A program made the translations under genes and the position numbers. From Ocypus olens (lineage: Eukaryota > Arthropoda > Insecta > Coleoptera > Staphylinidae), in NCBI GenBank assembly GCA_910593695.2, contig OU343050.1:51755225-51819224 (forward strand): a stretch of DNA of 64,000 nucleotides. Reading direction: 5' to 3'. Positions 53,251-64,000 of the stretch are shown piece after piece. The notes beneath the pieces are model-generated. The model was given only the letters and a program-made list of their open reading frames with translations, did not search any database and was not told the origin of the DNA. Each line of letters opens with the position of its first letter. The first letter of the stretch is position 1.

Positions 53251-53600
53251 GTCCCGCAATGCTTGTGGCAACCCATGAAATATCCTCAATTGTGGCGCTT
53301 TCGTTTAGATGCTGCCCTTTCGCTGCGCTTTTCCACGCTATTTCTGAATATGTGATTCATTTTGTTTTACCCTCCATATAAACAAAGTTATTGCAAAAAA
53401 ACAATTGTGGCAACCGTGCCACAAGTATTGGGAAACGTGAAGTGTGTATCCAGGGTGCCACAAGTGTGGGGAAACATACCGTGTGTAAGAATGGGTTGCC
53501 ACAAGTATTGCATAACCTACCAGTGTGTGAAAAGCAACGTTGCCGCTGCCAGCAACCTACAATAATTCATTGCATTCTACCTTTTGAACATCTTTAACCT
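53251..53600 (+). repeat. Irregular GTTGCCACAAGTATTG repeats
   Basis: GTGGCAACC, GTGCCACAAGTATTGGG, GTGCCACAAGTGTGGGGAA and GTTGCCACAAGTATTGC recur irregularly with ACATACCGTGTGT. The same short motifs occur at 60460-60545. Three ORFs cross it without any recognisable domain. Origin unknown. Confidence 0.55.
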
Positions 53601-55016
53601 TTAAATGCATGATTATTTAATTAAAATTTGTTTTTATATTATCGATGTACATATTCAGAAAATAATTAAAGCATTAAAAGAATTACTTCATTTTGTGAGT
53701 AGGGAATTTGCACAACGACGGCGAACCAGCAGTTCGCAACGCTACGAAATAAAAATAAAGGCACTTTTAATGCGTGTATCATTCACAATTTTTTCTATCG
53801 TAATAATAGTTATTTTTGTACGTGCGCAAAATTTGTGTTTTTATTGTTTCGCATGAGAATGTCATTCGAATGCGCCAATAATCATCGAACACGAAATACA
53901 AACAATATTTTTGTTAAAATTAGAATACTATACCTAAATATTGAGAATTTAGCGATGCGTCAATACACTTTTTTTCTGACGATTGTAGAAAATAATATTT
54001 GTACTTTTGTGATTTATTTTCAATTTAAATAATAAAATTTTACTTTATAATAATATGCTGACATAGTTTCATTGGTTCAAAACTTCGGATATAAAATGTT
54101 GTAAATCTTCTGAATCAATTCTAATGAATAGTTTTAATTAAAATAAGATACTAATATATAAAATTCGAAATTTTTGGTATTTAACTCTGATTTTGCATCA
54201 AACCCAATGAGTGTTCAGAAATACTCCAGAAATAAGTGTCATATTTTCGATTTTTTTTTAGTTTAGTGGTCATCCAAAAACCAGTTGCACTTTTGGTTTT
54301 ACCGGAAGTTACATCAATTAATTTTTAGTAAATTTATAAAGTTTATATGAGAGACATTTTCAGGACATTTTTCATTTCATTTTTTTATTTGAATGGCAAA
54401 ATATTGTTAGTTTCAAAAAACAACCGACCTTGTTGTGTATTTTTTAGATAGAGCATTTGTAACTACGATGCAATACTATTTTTTCTAGGGTCGCCTAAGG
54501 CATTTTTCAAGTAAATTTGACGAAAAATAAGTGGTAGCGTGTCTAAAATATATCGCATAATTTTATAATTAATTTTTTTAAATTAAATTTACCAGATTCA
54601 AAAATGCATTGAACTAAAGTTGAATACTTTGTTGCTATAACAATACACTTTTTTACTCTTTATAGATTTTTCTCTGATCCCATTTTTTTAAATTGTATTA
54701 TTAGAAATTTTTTGAGTCATTTCGTTTAAAAAATAAAACAAACAATGCGTTGCCACAGCAACAAAATAATAAGTGGCAACAAATATCCAACATCATCACT
54801 AAATGCATTATTTATTTCCAAAGAACTTGTAAACAAAGATTTTAATATATAATTCATAAAATATTTTATTGGGAACGACATTTAATCGATGAAAATGATA
54901 TTTTCTCATACCAGATTTACATCCCTTCCTTGCTATTAGTTCAGTGATTTTTTAATTAAATTACTTTACATAAATGGATATTTTACTGTTAATGTGTAAA
55001 TGTTTTTATGTGCTAT
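53601..55016. other. Intergenic, no gene seen
   Basis: AT-rich. Short ORFs at 53605-53856 and 53835-54032 have no recognisable domain. Confidence 0.4.
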
Positions 55017-55140
55017 TGTGTGTTAGTTTGGACCGGATATTGGGATGTGACGCATTCATTCCACGAATTCGTTTTAAAATTTAAAGGGCGGTCGAAAACA
55101 GGTAGTTAACTTGGGGGTGACGAATGCTAACATCTGCGAA
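55017..55140 (+). repeat. Dispersed repeat copy 1
   Basis: GTGTGTTAGTTTGGACCGGAT, GACGCATTCATTCCACGAATTC and TTTTAAAATTTAAAGGGCGG match 57216-57342 with moderate divergence. Confidence 0.75.
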
Positions 55141-56065
55141 AGATAAAAACATTTGAGGCATGGCATCCACTTCTATACACATTTAAAAATAGATTTTTAC
55201 TATTGCTATTTAAATTAATAACTTTCTTTAAGTTTTTTGCGGTTTCAAACTGAATTTCATTGGCCATTGTAACGCATGGTAGAGAAATAAATCTTAGATT
55301 TTTTATTACGTCCATTTTCTCAATAATACTTTATTCATACATTTCTTGTAAATATTAATATAGAAATAAATACCAATCAATAATAATAACTTACGACAAA
55401 AAATAAGTTTTTCTAACAATTTTAAACTGAATATAACATTTACTAAATTATAAATTGGTGGTCAAACAATAGCCTAAATTATACTATTTCAAGTAACGTT
55501 TGATTTTGTAAACTTATTTTTGCCTGAGCTATAAATCTTTGAGATAATTTGTTGAGCTAAATTGCCGGAAATAAACAATGAATACCAATATAATATTTAA
55601 TCAAATTTGTATTGGTTTTGATTTTCAAAAGTAAAGTGATTTTTCTTGGAATAATTAATAATGCACAAATTACGGTATTAAACCTGTACCTGTACTAATA
55701 TTAGTTGCATCATCTTGTGCCGTAATAGAGAAAAGTTAGACAGAAAAAGATTCAATGGAAATTAATCACAATTTTTTTTTTTAATTTTAAAATTTAATTT
55801 GATGAAAATGATTGATTCATTACTTTTAGAATAATTTGCCCAATATTATAAACATAGTAATACATCTGATATCCTATTATTTGAGAATAATTTTTATATG
55901 TGTGTTATTTCTTTTCGAATCAGTGACCTGTTTGGTACAAAGGGTGTAATTATAATAAGCCGTGCATGTCGAAACTGGTTCATCGAACACAAGATGAAAA
56001 TGAAATAATTAAGAAATAGAATAATTTTCCTCATCATGGGTGTATTAATTCTCAGTAATATTTGA
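55141..56065. other. Intergenic, no gene seen
   Basis: AT-rich, non-coding; nothing shared. Confidence 0.4.
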
Positions 56066-56725
56066 TATTATACAGGGTGTTTCAAATTCGAGACTCATCA
56101 TGGGGATCCCGCTTATTAGAAGAGATAGAGGTTATGGCACTTTTGCAGAATTTTATGCTGATTAATAATCCATTGAAAAAAATTACTTCATTTTTTTTTG
56201 TTTTTCGTTGTTTCTTTATATCTTAGTTAATTGAGGAGGTATTTAAGAATGGCAAAGACGTTCGTATCATAAATTTCTTATTTCTTATAGATGCTATATT
56301 TATTTTTTACCACATTCAATTTAATTTTTATTATATTATATAACACTTTTTTTAATAATAATAATATTCAAAAGACAAAATGATTTTGAAAGATCGACGG
56401 CGTGTAAAGTGATTTGAATTTTTGTAGAATTTTTTTCTTGCGATTCACATTATTTTTTTAATTTTTTGCGCTCGAAAGTTTGACATTGAAGAAACTTCAT
56501 TTTCAGAAATTCATAACGACTGAAAATTGCTGCACATTCAAAAACCAAAATTATTATTGAAAGATAGACGCCTTGTGAAGTAAACTGAATTTTTGGTAGG
56601 ATTTTATCCTTCTGTTTTATATTATTTTTTAATTTTTGCATTCCAGTGTGCGTCATTGAAAAAAATACATTTTAAAAAATTCATAACTCGACTGAAAATT
56701 GCTGCACATTTAAAAGCCAAAATTA
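56066..56725 (+). repeat. Dispersed element starting TACAGGGTGTTTC, with 171-bp internal duplication
   Basis: TACAGGGTGTTTCAAATTCG with GAGACTCATCATGGGGATCC resembles the outer end of common insect dispersed elements. Inside, GAAAGATCGACGGCGTGTAA (56388) and GAAAGATAGACGCCTTGTGA (56559) begin two copies of a 171-bp unit, each ending in ACTGAAAATTGCTGCACATT. Confidence 0.65.
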
Positions 56726-57215
56726 TTTTAGTTTTTAAATGTACTTAAAACATATAATAAATATCAATTTTGTTATCAAGTAATAAATATTATTACTTTG
56801 AAATATGTGCTACGTGTGTAAAAATAAGAAAATCCTCGAATACGTCTGTTTTTAATTTTAAAAATAAAAATAGTGTTGGACAAATAAAATATATGTAATA
56901 ATTATTAAAATTTATATATACATAATCTCTATTAACAGCCTTTTGACTTGATTACATTATTTACATATTTTTTAAATAAACAAGACTGTCACATGGGCTA
57001 TTGACCTAAGGTCTTTCGGCCCTAGAATGCGTATATACTTGAATTAGATTAATTTATTGTATATTGGTTTGAATCGGACTTTTCGGAGCTACTGAACATA
57101 AATATAAATTCATTGAGCCATGTTACATTTAAAAGTAAAAGTTGAATTTGATAATTGCCGTTTAGATTGAAAAAGTACGTGTAATATAAATTAAATATGA
57201 GTTAGTTTTATTCAG
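56726..57215. other. Intergenic, no gene seen
   Basis: AT-rich, non-coding. Confidence 0.4.
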
Positions 57216-57342
57216 CGTGTGTTAGTTTGGAACGGATTTTGAGTTGTGTAGCATTCATTTAAACGAATTCCTTTTAAAATTTAAAGGGAAGGTCGAACGC
57301 AGGTACTAGGGATGAAGAATGGGAACATCTGGCAACATAAAA
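57216..57342 (+). repeat. Dispersed repeat copy 2
   Basis: GTGTGTTAGTTTGGAACGGAT, GTAGCATTCATTTAAACGAATTC and TTTTAAAATTTAAAGGGAAGG match 55017-55140. The following GGGAACATCTGGC resembles the end of copy 1 (CTAACATCTGCG). Confidence 0.75.
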
Positions 57343-57954
57343 GCCAAGGTTGCCAGCCCTATAAATTTTCATAGTTACTTACATAATAAACAATTGGGCC
57401 GTTGAATGTTTACATCAAGGTTATCATTTTTTTTTTAAATTAGATCGTCTGTAACTTTAAAAAATGGCTACTTATTTTTTTTCTATTATTTCGGATTTTT
57501 ATAGACCTGTTGTTTCCCTTTATACGAAAGCATAACAATTATACTGTGTTATTAAACAGACACTGGCACTGTTTTAATGTACTTAACTAAAATTATTTCA
57601 AGCACCAGTGCAAAATGTAATTTTATTAATACATTATGCACTTAAATTATTTCAAAGTTATTTCTCGATTAATTCTGCCAATAAAATCGCTGTATTTGTT
57701 TTTCTCTTCTAAATAATAACGGTTATATGGAATAAACTTGTAATACTTTGGTTTTCATTTAATTCTTATATATAGTGCACGCGGTACAGTATGGAATAAA
57801 TTCAGTAAAATCAAAATAAAATATTTTTGGAAAAAATCCTCATGTCAATTTTCTTTGATAAAAATACACATTTTTCCATGAAAGTCGATTTTCAGCCATC
57901 ATTTATTTTTGTGTAAAGACGTCATCGATTTTTTTTTTAATAACAACTCATTCA
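57343..57954. other. Intergenic, no gene seen
   Basis: AT-rich, non-coding. Confidence 0.4.
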
Positions 57955-58320
57955 TTGCCCGAATTTTCCGGGCTAAACCTGCGCATTTCATCTCTTATGC
58001 AATGTTCAAGTTCAGCTAAATTTTGTGGTCTGTTAAAAATATTAAAGATGTTCTAGAAAGGCTTGTAATTATTCATTTTTTCCTCCTTTTATTCTGCAAA
58101 TATTATAACCGTTAGTGGGTGAATGGCTTATAAGCCAAATCCAATAAAAAAAAAGAAGGGCTTGCGAATTGTCTAGAAATCGATGGATTTCCATCAACCC
58201 TAATTTCATGAAATAAATATTCATTACTGTAGTATTGTATACATTTTTATCTGGATGTTTGTTATTAAATATGTCATCTGCTTCCCGATACGTTTTATAA
58301 TCTTCAATCACAATTAATTT
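57955..58320 (-). pseudogene. Internally deleted transposase remnant (HTH N-terminus plus C-terminal tail)
   Basis: On the minus strand, 58314 to about 58170 encodes VIEDYKTYREADDIFNNKHP followed by DKNVYNTTVMNIYFMKLGLM, which resembles the N-terminal helix-turn-helix of insect mariner-superfamily transposases (pattern R.YREA...FN.KHPDK....T...). About 130 bases downstream, after stops and a frame change, 58045-57958 encodes RPQNLAELEHCIRDEMRRFS, which resembles the closing R.P.NLQELE..IR.E segment of such transposases. The catalytic DDE core between them is missing. Order and strand agree with one decayed gene. Each half alone is modest evidence; together they are reasonable. Confidence 0.55.
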
Positions 58321-60540
58321 CTATTTTTTCTCCAAACTCAATGTCACCGGAATTACTATTCATTTATAATTTTCAAATATCTGACGTTCAATGACAGACC
58401 TGTCACTGTCATTGCAACATTTGAAATATCAATGTGCATGTACCACTGTAGAGAAAAAGAAAAATTACAAAATCTTATTTTTATCACTGGGCAGACATGA
58501 CTGTATGTTTAAACCCAATTTTAAATTCTAAATAACTTTTCTTTATAACAGTTCTTGATATTGTCAATAATAAAGGTACTTTATTCTGGAACAAAATTCA
58601 TATTTTCACACAAACTCCGTATATTACTGAAAAATTTGACATCTAATGATTGCATTCTAGGTCTTTTTAAAGAATAACTTTTTTCCCTAAAAGTAACTTT
58701 CAAAGGGGATAGTTGAGAAGCTGCAAACAAACAGCATTCATTGCAATGCAGAAAAAATATTAAATATATTGATTGTATTTTTAATTGCGGACTTTTAAAG
58801 TTTTCATCTTAAGTTTTAAGTGGTACTATATTAAAATTTAATTATTTAACTGTTGATATGTTAACTTTGATAACCGAAACAAGAGAACAAGAAATTGTAA
58901 TTAATGTCAATATAATTTTACTAAAAATTAAGCTAAAACCTATGGATTACAATCTATTGTCTGTTATAATAATGTTCTAATTATAAGAACAATTAGTTCG
59001 CTGAAAAGAGATAAAATTTTAATATGGATTTTAAGCAAATATTTTCATTAAAACGTAAGTTAAAATATGGTCCAAAAGTTAATTGGCAAAATATTAACGG
59101 CTGTGGTAATACAATACACGGCATATTATAACATACCCCCGAAAGCAGAATCTATTAATAATATATCATCTAAACCTATAATTTAACTAAATTACAAAAA
59201 AAAAACATTTAATAGTAAAATATGTAAATTTAGAAAAACAAATTGAAATTGTATTAAATTATTATTAAAATATTTGATAGGATTAAAATTATTTACCATT
59301 TTGTGCCAGTTATTAAATTGAAATCACATAAATTCAATGGACAATTGACTCTTAGCTCGATTCATACTAGATGATATTTATAATAATCATAATACTGATA
59401 AAAAATTGGTGGTCAATTTTCTATGTTTTAAAATGTTCAAAAATGTTTAATAAAGAATATCTGAATATTATTTTATATTATGTTCTTAGTATTATTTGAG
59501 ATATTTTTTACTCTTCGCCTTGTCATTGACAAAAATAGTTTTAATAAAATGTAAATTTAACCTATTCATAAACAAATTAAATTTGGAATTTGGAATTTTA
59601 CCATCTTTTGAAAAGAATTGAAATCCTGGCAGTCATACCAGAGAGACGGTAAAGGCATGGAAATGCACACCTGTGGCTGATTATCTCACTGAAGACGAGA
59701 TTGCGTTAATGCACTAAATCCTATTCGTTTAAAATTTATGAAGCATTTTTTGAAACGTATACAATTGTGCATTTGTCCCTGAAGATGTTAAATAGAATTA
59801 TAATACGACCGAATAACTTTAAATAAGAGCCTCAAATTCAATTTAATAAACTTATAGGAAAGTAAACAAAAAATAAACTAAGCTAACAAAAATTATAAAA
59901 ATATATTATATGTATGATCAATTGCTGAATGTCTAACAATTAAATAATTTTTAAAATTATTTTATATTATCTTTACTTTATTCAGTAATTAAGAAGAAAT
60001 AATTATTGTTAATTATTAAATTAATTATTTATTTAACCAATATAATTACTTATTATTATTATAACAGATTAAAATATGATATGTATGCAACTAGAAAAAC
60101 AATTCATAAGAGCAGAAATGATTTCTAGGATATTATCCGGCTCCAACCCAAATATATATGCGCCGAAGAAACTCTCAGTATCAAATTACTGGCAACGTAG
60201 CATTTTTTTGTAGAGGGCGCTACCAACTAAACACTACTGAAGTTGCCACAAATATGAGTGTGTGTACCACATGCAAGATCCTGAATAGTGGCGTCTTTTA
60301 CATATTTTTAAAAAAAGTTGCATAACTTGTGTAAAAGGTACTTTTCGTAAATACTATGATAATGAATAAATGTATTTTGTTGATCATAATATTCAGTGTA
60401 AATATCGTTAGTCTAAGTTAACAAGAAACGGAGAAATCACCAGAGAAAATTGTGGCACAGTGTGTAAGTTGCCACAATTCCGTGCGTCCGCCACAGTTCA
60501 GGATGAGGCACACACAAGTTGCCACAAGTATAGAGGAACA
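58321..60540. other. Intergenic, no gene seen
   Basis: Very AT-rich. At 60225-60540, GTTGCCACAA motifs and CACACACAAG lead into a (CA)n tract, echoing 53251-53600. Confidence 0.4.
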
Positions 60541-60703
60541 TACACACACACTCACACACACACACACACACAGACATAAAAAAAAATTTCCAGAAATTGT
60601 TGAAATGGCATCTAGGGATCCCAAAACGGATATTTCCGTAAAAAAAATTTTTGAAAAAAAATCACGATCACAATACTTTCTCGTACTTCGTAACGGAGAA
60701 AGT
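60541..60703 (-). mobile_element. Family A repeat, 5' block only
   Basis: From ACTTTCTCCGTTACGAAGT (minus strand, 60703) through ATATCCGTTTTGGGATCCC and CAACAATTTCTGGAAA to the microsatellite ((CA)n on plus, 60541-60573), where similarity stops. Confidence 0.88.
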
Positions 60704-60706
60704 AAA

Positions 60707-62900
60707 AACGTTGAAAATACAGGACAAAAAATTCAAAAATTTAGGTTGCAAAATCTAAAACAAAGGACAGAAATCAAAAACTCACACAAAAGAAAAATAA
60801 AAAAATAAAAAAATTCCGCGTAAAAATCAATCATTTAGGTTAAAAAATCTAAAATGCAAATGACAAAAAAAATCAAAAAAATTAACCAAAACGTCGGAAA
60901 TATTGAAAATTGTAACAAACTAATCAAATATGTAGGCCAAAATAAAGAATGATTGATTTATATGCGAGAAGTTCGTTTAAAATTATTTTCAAATTTTTTG
61001 GCATGCATTTTTATTTTTAGACCAGGATTTTCGATAATTTTAGCCGATACTTTAGATCTTCGGCTATTTTGTTCCAAATTTTTGATTTTTTTGGCCAAAA
61101 TATTCGATTTGTTTTTTTTTGATATTTTAGTCTGCATTTTCCACCTTCTGGCTCGAGTTTTCGACGTTTTGTCTAAATTTAGGCCAAAAGATCGAAAACG
61201 CAGGCCAAAAAAAAAAAAGCAAACCAAGACTTCCAAAATTTCAAGAAACGAATCAAATATTTTGACCAAAACAATAAAAAAATTGGAACAAAACAGCCGA
61301 AGATCTAAAATATCGCCCAAAAATAAAAAAATTCTGCTCTAAAAGTAATACTTTTTAGCTTAAAATAAGTTCCGACGGGAAATTCGAAAATAATAGCAAA
61401 CAAAATTATAAAACCGCACAATAAAATCATCAATTCTAAATATCTGGCGTGGCACTAGCCAGGGAAGTAGTTGTTTCAATAAGTTATTTGTTTGTAGTCA
61501 TAATAACTAATAATAATAATTATAATAATTGTATTGATTGTCGTACGGAAAATAAAGCATTTTATTATTATTATTATTATGATTTTTGCAGTTGCGAATA
61601 GTTTGAATATTCATATATTCAGGCTACATTCGTCTTTATCGAAATCATCAATTCTAGTTAAGAAAATCTAAAATATATGACAAACAAAAAAATATCTAAA
61701 ATTCGTACCCAAAAAATTAAAATTTTCAACCAACAAATCGAAAATTGAAGTCAAAATAAAGAAAATTTAGGACAAAAGACCAAAAGGCGTAAAGATAAAA
61801 TATGCAGACAACAAAAATCAAAAATTTTGGTCCAAAATAAAGAATATTTGGGCCAAAAATTTAAGAAAATGGAAAATACGGTAATCTAAAATATGGGCCA
61901 AAGAATCAAGAAACCGGATTTAAGGATAAAAACGCAGACAAAAAAATTGAAAATTTAGGTAGAAGCAAAATAATTTACCACTTTCAGCCCCCAAAAATGA
62001 GTTTCTAACCAGATATTTGAAAATAATAGCAAAAAAATCGAACAATAAAATCAATCATTCAAGTTAAAAAATCTAAAACATAGGAGAAAAGATACAAAAT
62101 TAAAAGTAAAAATGATGGTCCAAGAGTACAAAAAAAATAACAAACAAACAAAACAAAATGATAATAATAATAAATAATAATAATACTAAAAGGTGACCAA
62201 AAAATCAAATATTTCGGCAAACAAAACTAGAAAAAAATTCTCGCATCAATAATTCAGGTTGAAATGTTTAAGAAATCAAAAATTTGTATCTAAAATTAAA
62301 AAGTCGATCCGAAAAATAAAAAATTCGGACTGAAAAGTCGAACATTTTAACAATTAAATCGAAAATTTAGGTCAAAATAAAGAATATTTAGGCCAAATGA
62401 TGAAAAGTTTAGACCAAAAAAAAATTGAAAATATAGGTAATATAGGTAAATATGGGTAAAACATCTATAAATTAAAATTTACTTAACTTTGAAAATGATC
62501 CTAACCGATCGAAACACGTGTCAGGCAACTGAAAATAAAATTATGGAACAAAACAAGCGTTTTACTTTACCCAACTTGAAAATATGGTTCCATCAAAAAA
62601 GTAGCACAAGTATTCAATATATAAATTAAACATTCGGTCCGAAAAATCAGAAATGTGGACAAAAAAATCGAAAATTTAAAACAATTAAATCAAAAATTTA
62701 GGTCAAAATAAAGAATATTTAAGCCAAAAGATAAAAAATTTAAACCCAAAAATCGAAAAATTAATAATTCGGCCCGAAAAATGTAAAATGCGGCGTGAAA
62801 AGTCGAAAATTTTAACAATGAAGTTGAAAATTTAGGTCAAAATAAAAAAATATTTAGATCCAAAAGAATCGAAAATACAGGCTTAATGATAAAAAATGCA
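60707..62900 (-). repeat. Degenerate A-rich dispersed repeat, right block
   Basis: Units such as AAAATCGAAAATTTAGGTCA and AATAAAGAATATTTAGGCCA recur throughout. It is the reverse complement of the motif set at 1-890. (TTA)n after an AATAAA-like GGAAAATAAAGCATTTTATT lies at 61550-61580. ORFs of 118-129 codons are compositional. Confidence 0.75.
60958..61345. repeat. Inverted repeat inside the A-rich block, arms ~190 bp
   Basis: 60958-61165 is plus-oriented (TTTAGATCTTCGGCTATTTT, TTGGCCAAAATATTCGATT) and 61170-61345 is its diverged reverse complement (AACAGCCGAAGATCTAAAAT). Overlapping ORFs on both strands encode similar strings, as expected for a palindrome. Confidence 0.75.
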
Positions 62901-63043
62901 GAATATTCTAGTAAGAAAATTGTTTAAATTAGTCTCAAAAGCCACTCTATGGTTTAAAAAAAAAAATTTTAATAGCAAAACTTTTTTTTTAATTTGCAGG
63001 TGTTTAATATTTAAACTGGTGAAATGTGTTTTAGGAATCAATT

Positions 63044-63113
63044 ATTTTTTTTGCTGAGCTTGAAACTACAGGTAGTGCCATGGCTCCTTGGCTCTACATA
63101 ACGAGTCGCCCCT
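63044..63113 (-). mobile_element. hAT-type MITE fragment
   Basis: The reverse complement begins CAGGGGCGACTCGTTATGTA and continues AGCCATGGCACTACCT, matching the left end of 19146-19341. The right half is absent. Confidence 0.7.
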
Positions 63114-63149
63114 GATCAGAAGAACGAGCTAAATCCATTGACGTTAATA

Positions 63150-63390
63150 AATTTAATCTAGAAAACATTTCAGAAAGTTGGAGATGTATGAAAATTTGGA
63201 AGAAATTGTTTTTTTCAGACTTTGAACGGCCGTAGCGGCTAAACGAACGCGGTTTTCAAATCTGTGCTCCTTGTATGTAAATTAGTCGGATTCAATTAAT
63301 TGGCGGTTTTTGATTTTTGACGAAAACCTGAAAAACTATCCTAGGGTCCCCCTTCTTACTTTTGCCCAAAAATTGCATTTAAAATTATTT
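63150..63390 (+). repeat. Dispersed repeat copy (GCCGTAGCGGCTAAACG family)
   Basis: CAGACTTTGAACGGCCGTAG, CGGCTAAACGAACGCGG and TTTTTGACGAAAACCTGAAA match 49376-49860 with an internal deletion. Confidence 0.75.
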
Positions 63391-64000
63391 CCTGAAGAAA
63401 CCACTGGTTCGATTAGGGGTTTCTATACGTCACCCTGTACATTTTTATAAATTGCGTTGCGACAATCATCCAGGAAATACGATACGTATATTTATATAAG
63501 TGTCGACTTCCATTGATAAGCTTTTCCAAGCTTGCACGTCTGCATCCACCCGGCGCACAGTGTGGCCGATTGAGCAAAATGCGGCCATCCGCGGGGCGGG
63601 AGAGTCGTTTTTCAACTTGAATTATTAAAAAAACTAAGTACAGCATCATGTTCCTCATACTTTAGAACCTCTAAGTCTAGAATTTCAACAAAGTAGCGTT
63701 TATCATTAACGAGTAATTAATTCACAAACTTGGGCAATTTTAAGAAGTGAATTTTGAACGAAAATCGATGCGCGTTTAAATAAACATATTTTCGTAATGG
63801 GTTAAAATATGTATCTATTATTTTTTTCTGTAAAAGTTAAATGATCTCTGCTTCAGATAAATAAAGAACCAAATGATTATCATTATTATTTAATGAGTTA
63901 TAAATTTATGAATTCACATAATTTTAAAATATAATTTTTAACTTTGCGAATCTCGCAAAAACGTATCTCAAATTTGTCCAACCTGTAATTAGCACTAAAA
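63391..64000. other. Intergenic, GC-richer patch at 63520-63605
   Basis: CGTCACCCTGTACATTT (about 63429) resembles the outer end of the repeat at 42645. CCGGCGCACAGTGTGGCCG near 63550 shares GCGCACAGTGT with the palindrome arms at 48266 and 49370. The minus-strand ORF at 63658-63413 has no recognised domain. Confidence 0.4.

Overview
This window looks like repeat-dense, AT-rich DNA from an arthropod, most likely an insect with a large genome. The evidence is a Jockey-type non-LTR retrotransposon remnant, a mariner transposase remnant, several hAT-type MITEs with 8-bp target duplications, a tRNA-derived SINE, a 57-bp intron, and a small LITAF-domain gene of the kind common in insects. I cannot name the species. 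There is no sign of prokaryotic gene organisation.

Only one apparently intact gene is visible: a two-exon LITAF-like zinc-ribbon protein at 51070-51432 (+) with a polyadenylation signal at 51498. A GC-richer ORF at 38064-38360 and CpG-rich islands near 3.8-4.1 kb and 26.4-26.6 kb may be exons or promoters of genes extending beyond the window, but this is weak. Gene remnants are a Jockey-like endonuclease/RT fragment (1546-2262, -), a mariner transposase fragment (about 47630-48050, -) and a second, internally deleted transposase (about 57955-58320, -).

Layout. 1-0.9 kb and 60.7-62.9 kb hold the same degenerate T-rich/A-rich repeat in opposite orientation. 6.0-7.4, 8.1-9.1, 10.5-13.7, 15.8-19.1 and 21.3-25.1 kb are five unrelated tandem satellites whose monomers all fall near 155-187 bp, mostly 171-175. 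29.2-31.6 kb is a degenerate array with a period near 488 bp, and 42.65-45.6 kb a roughly 305-bp tandem array. 36.8-37.4 and 38.9-40.6 kb are low-complexity arrays of the same short motif in opposite orientation.

A dispersed non-coding repeat, called family A here (about 0.7-1.0 kb, ends ACTTTCTCC...ATCACCA, internal TG microsatellite), occurs at least 15 times on both strands. It always lies in T-runs, and one copy is inserted inside another copy, which defines its ends.

The most unusual structures are: a 40-bp tandem array of perfect heat-shock elements (32.2-32.4 kb) upstream of a TATA/initiator-like pair on the minus strand, pointing into the repeat array at 31.6-29.2 kb; an inverted repeat with arms of about 430 bp (48264-49381) that would form a long hairpin RNA; a tRNA-like minimal hairpin with a perfect 25-bp stem (35893-35963); and hAT MITE insertions whose empty sites can be read from paralogous copies in the same window.
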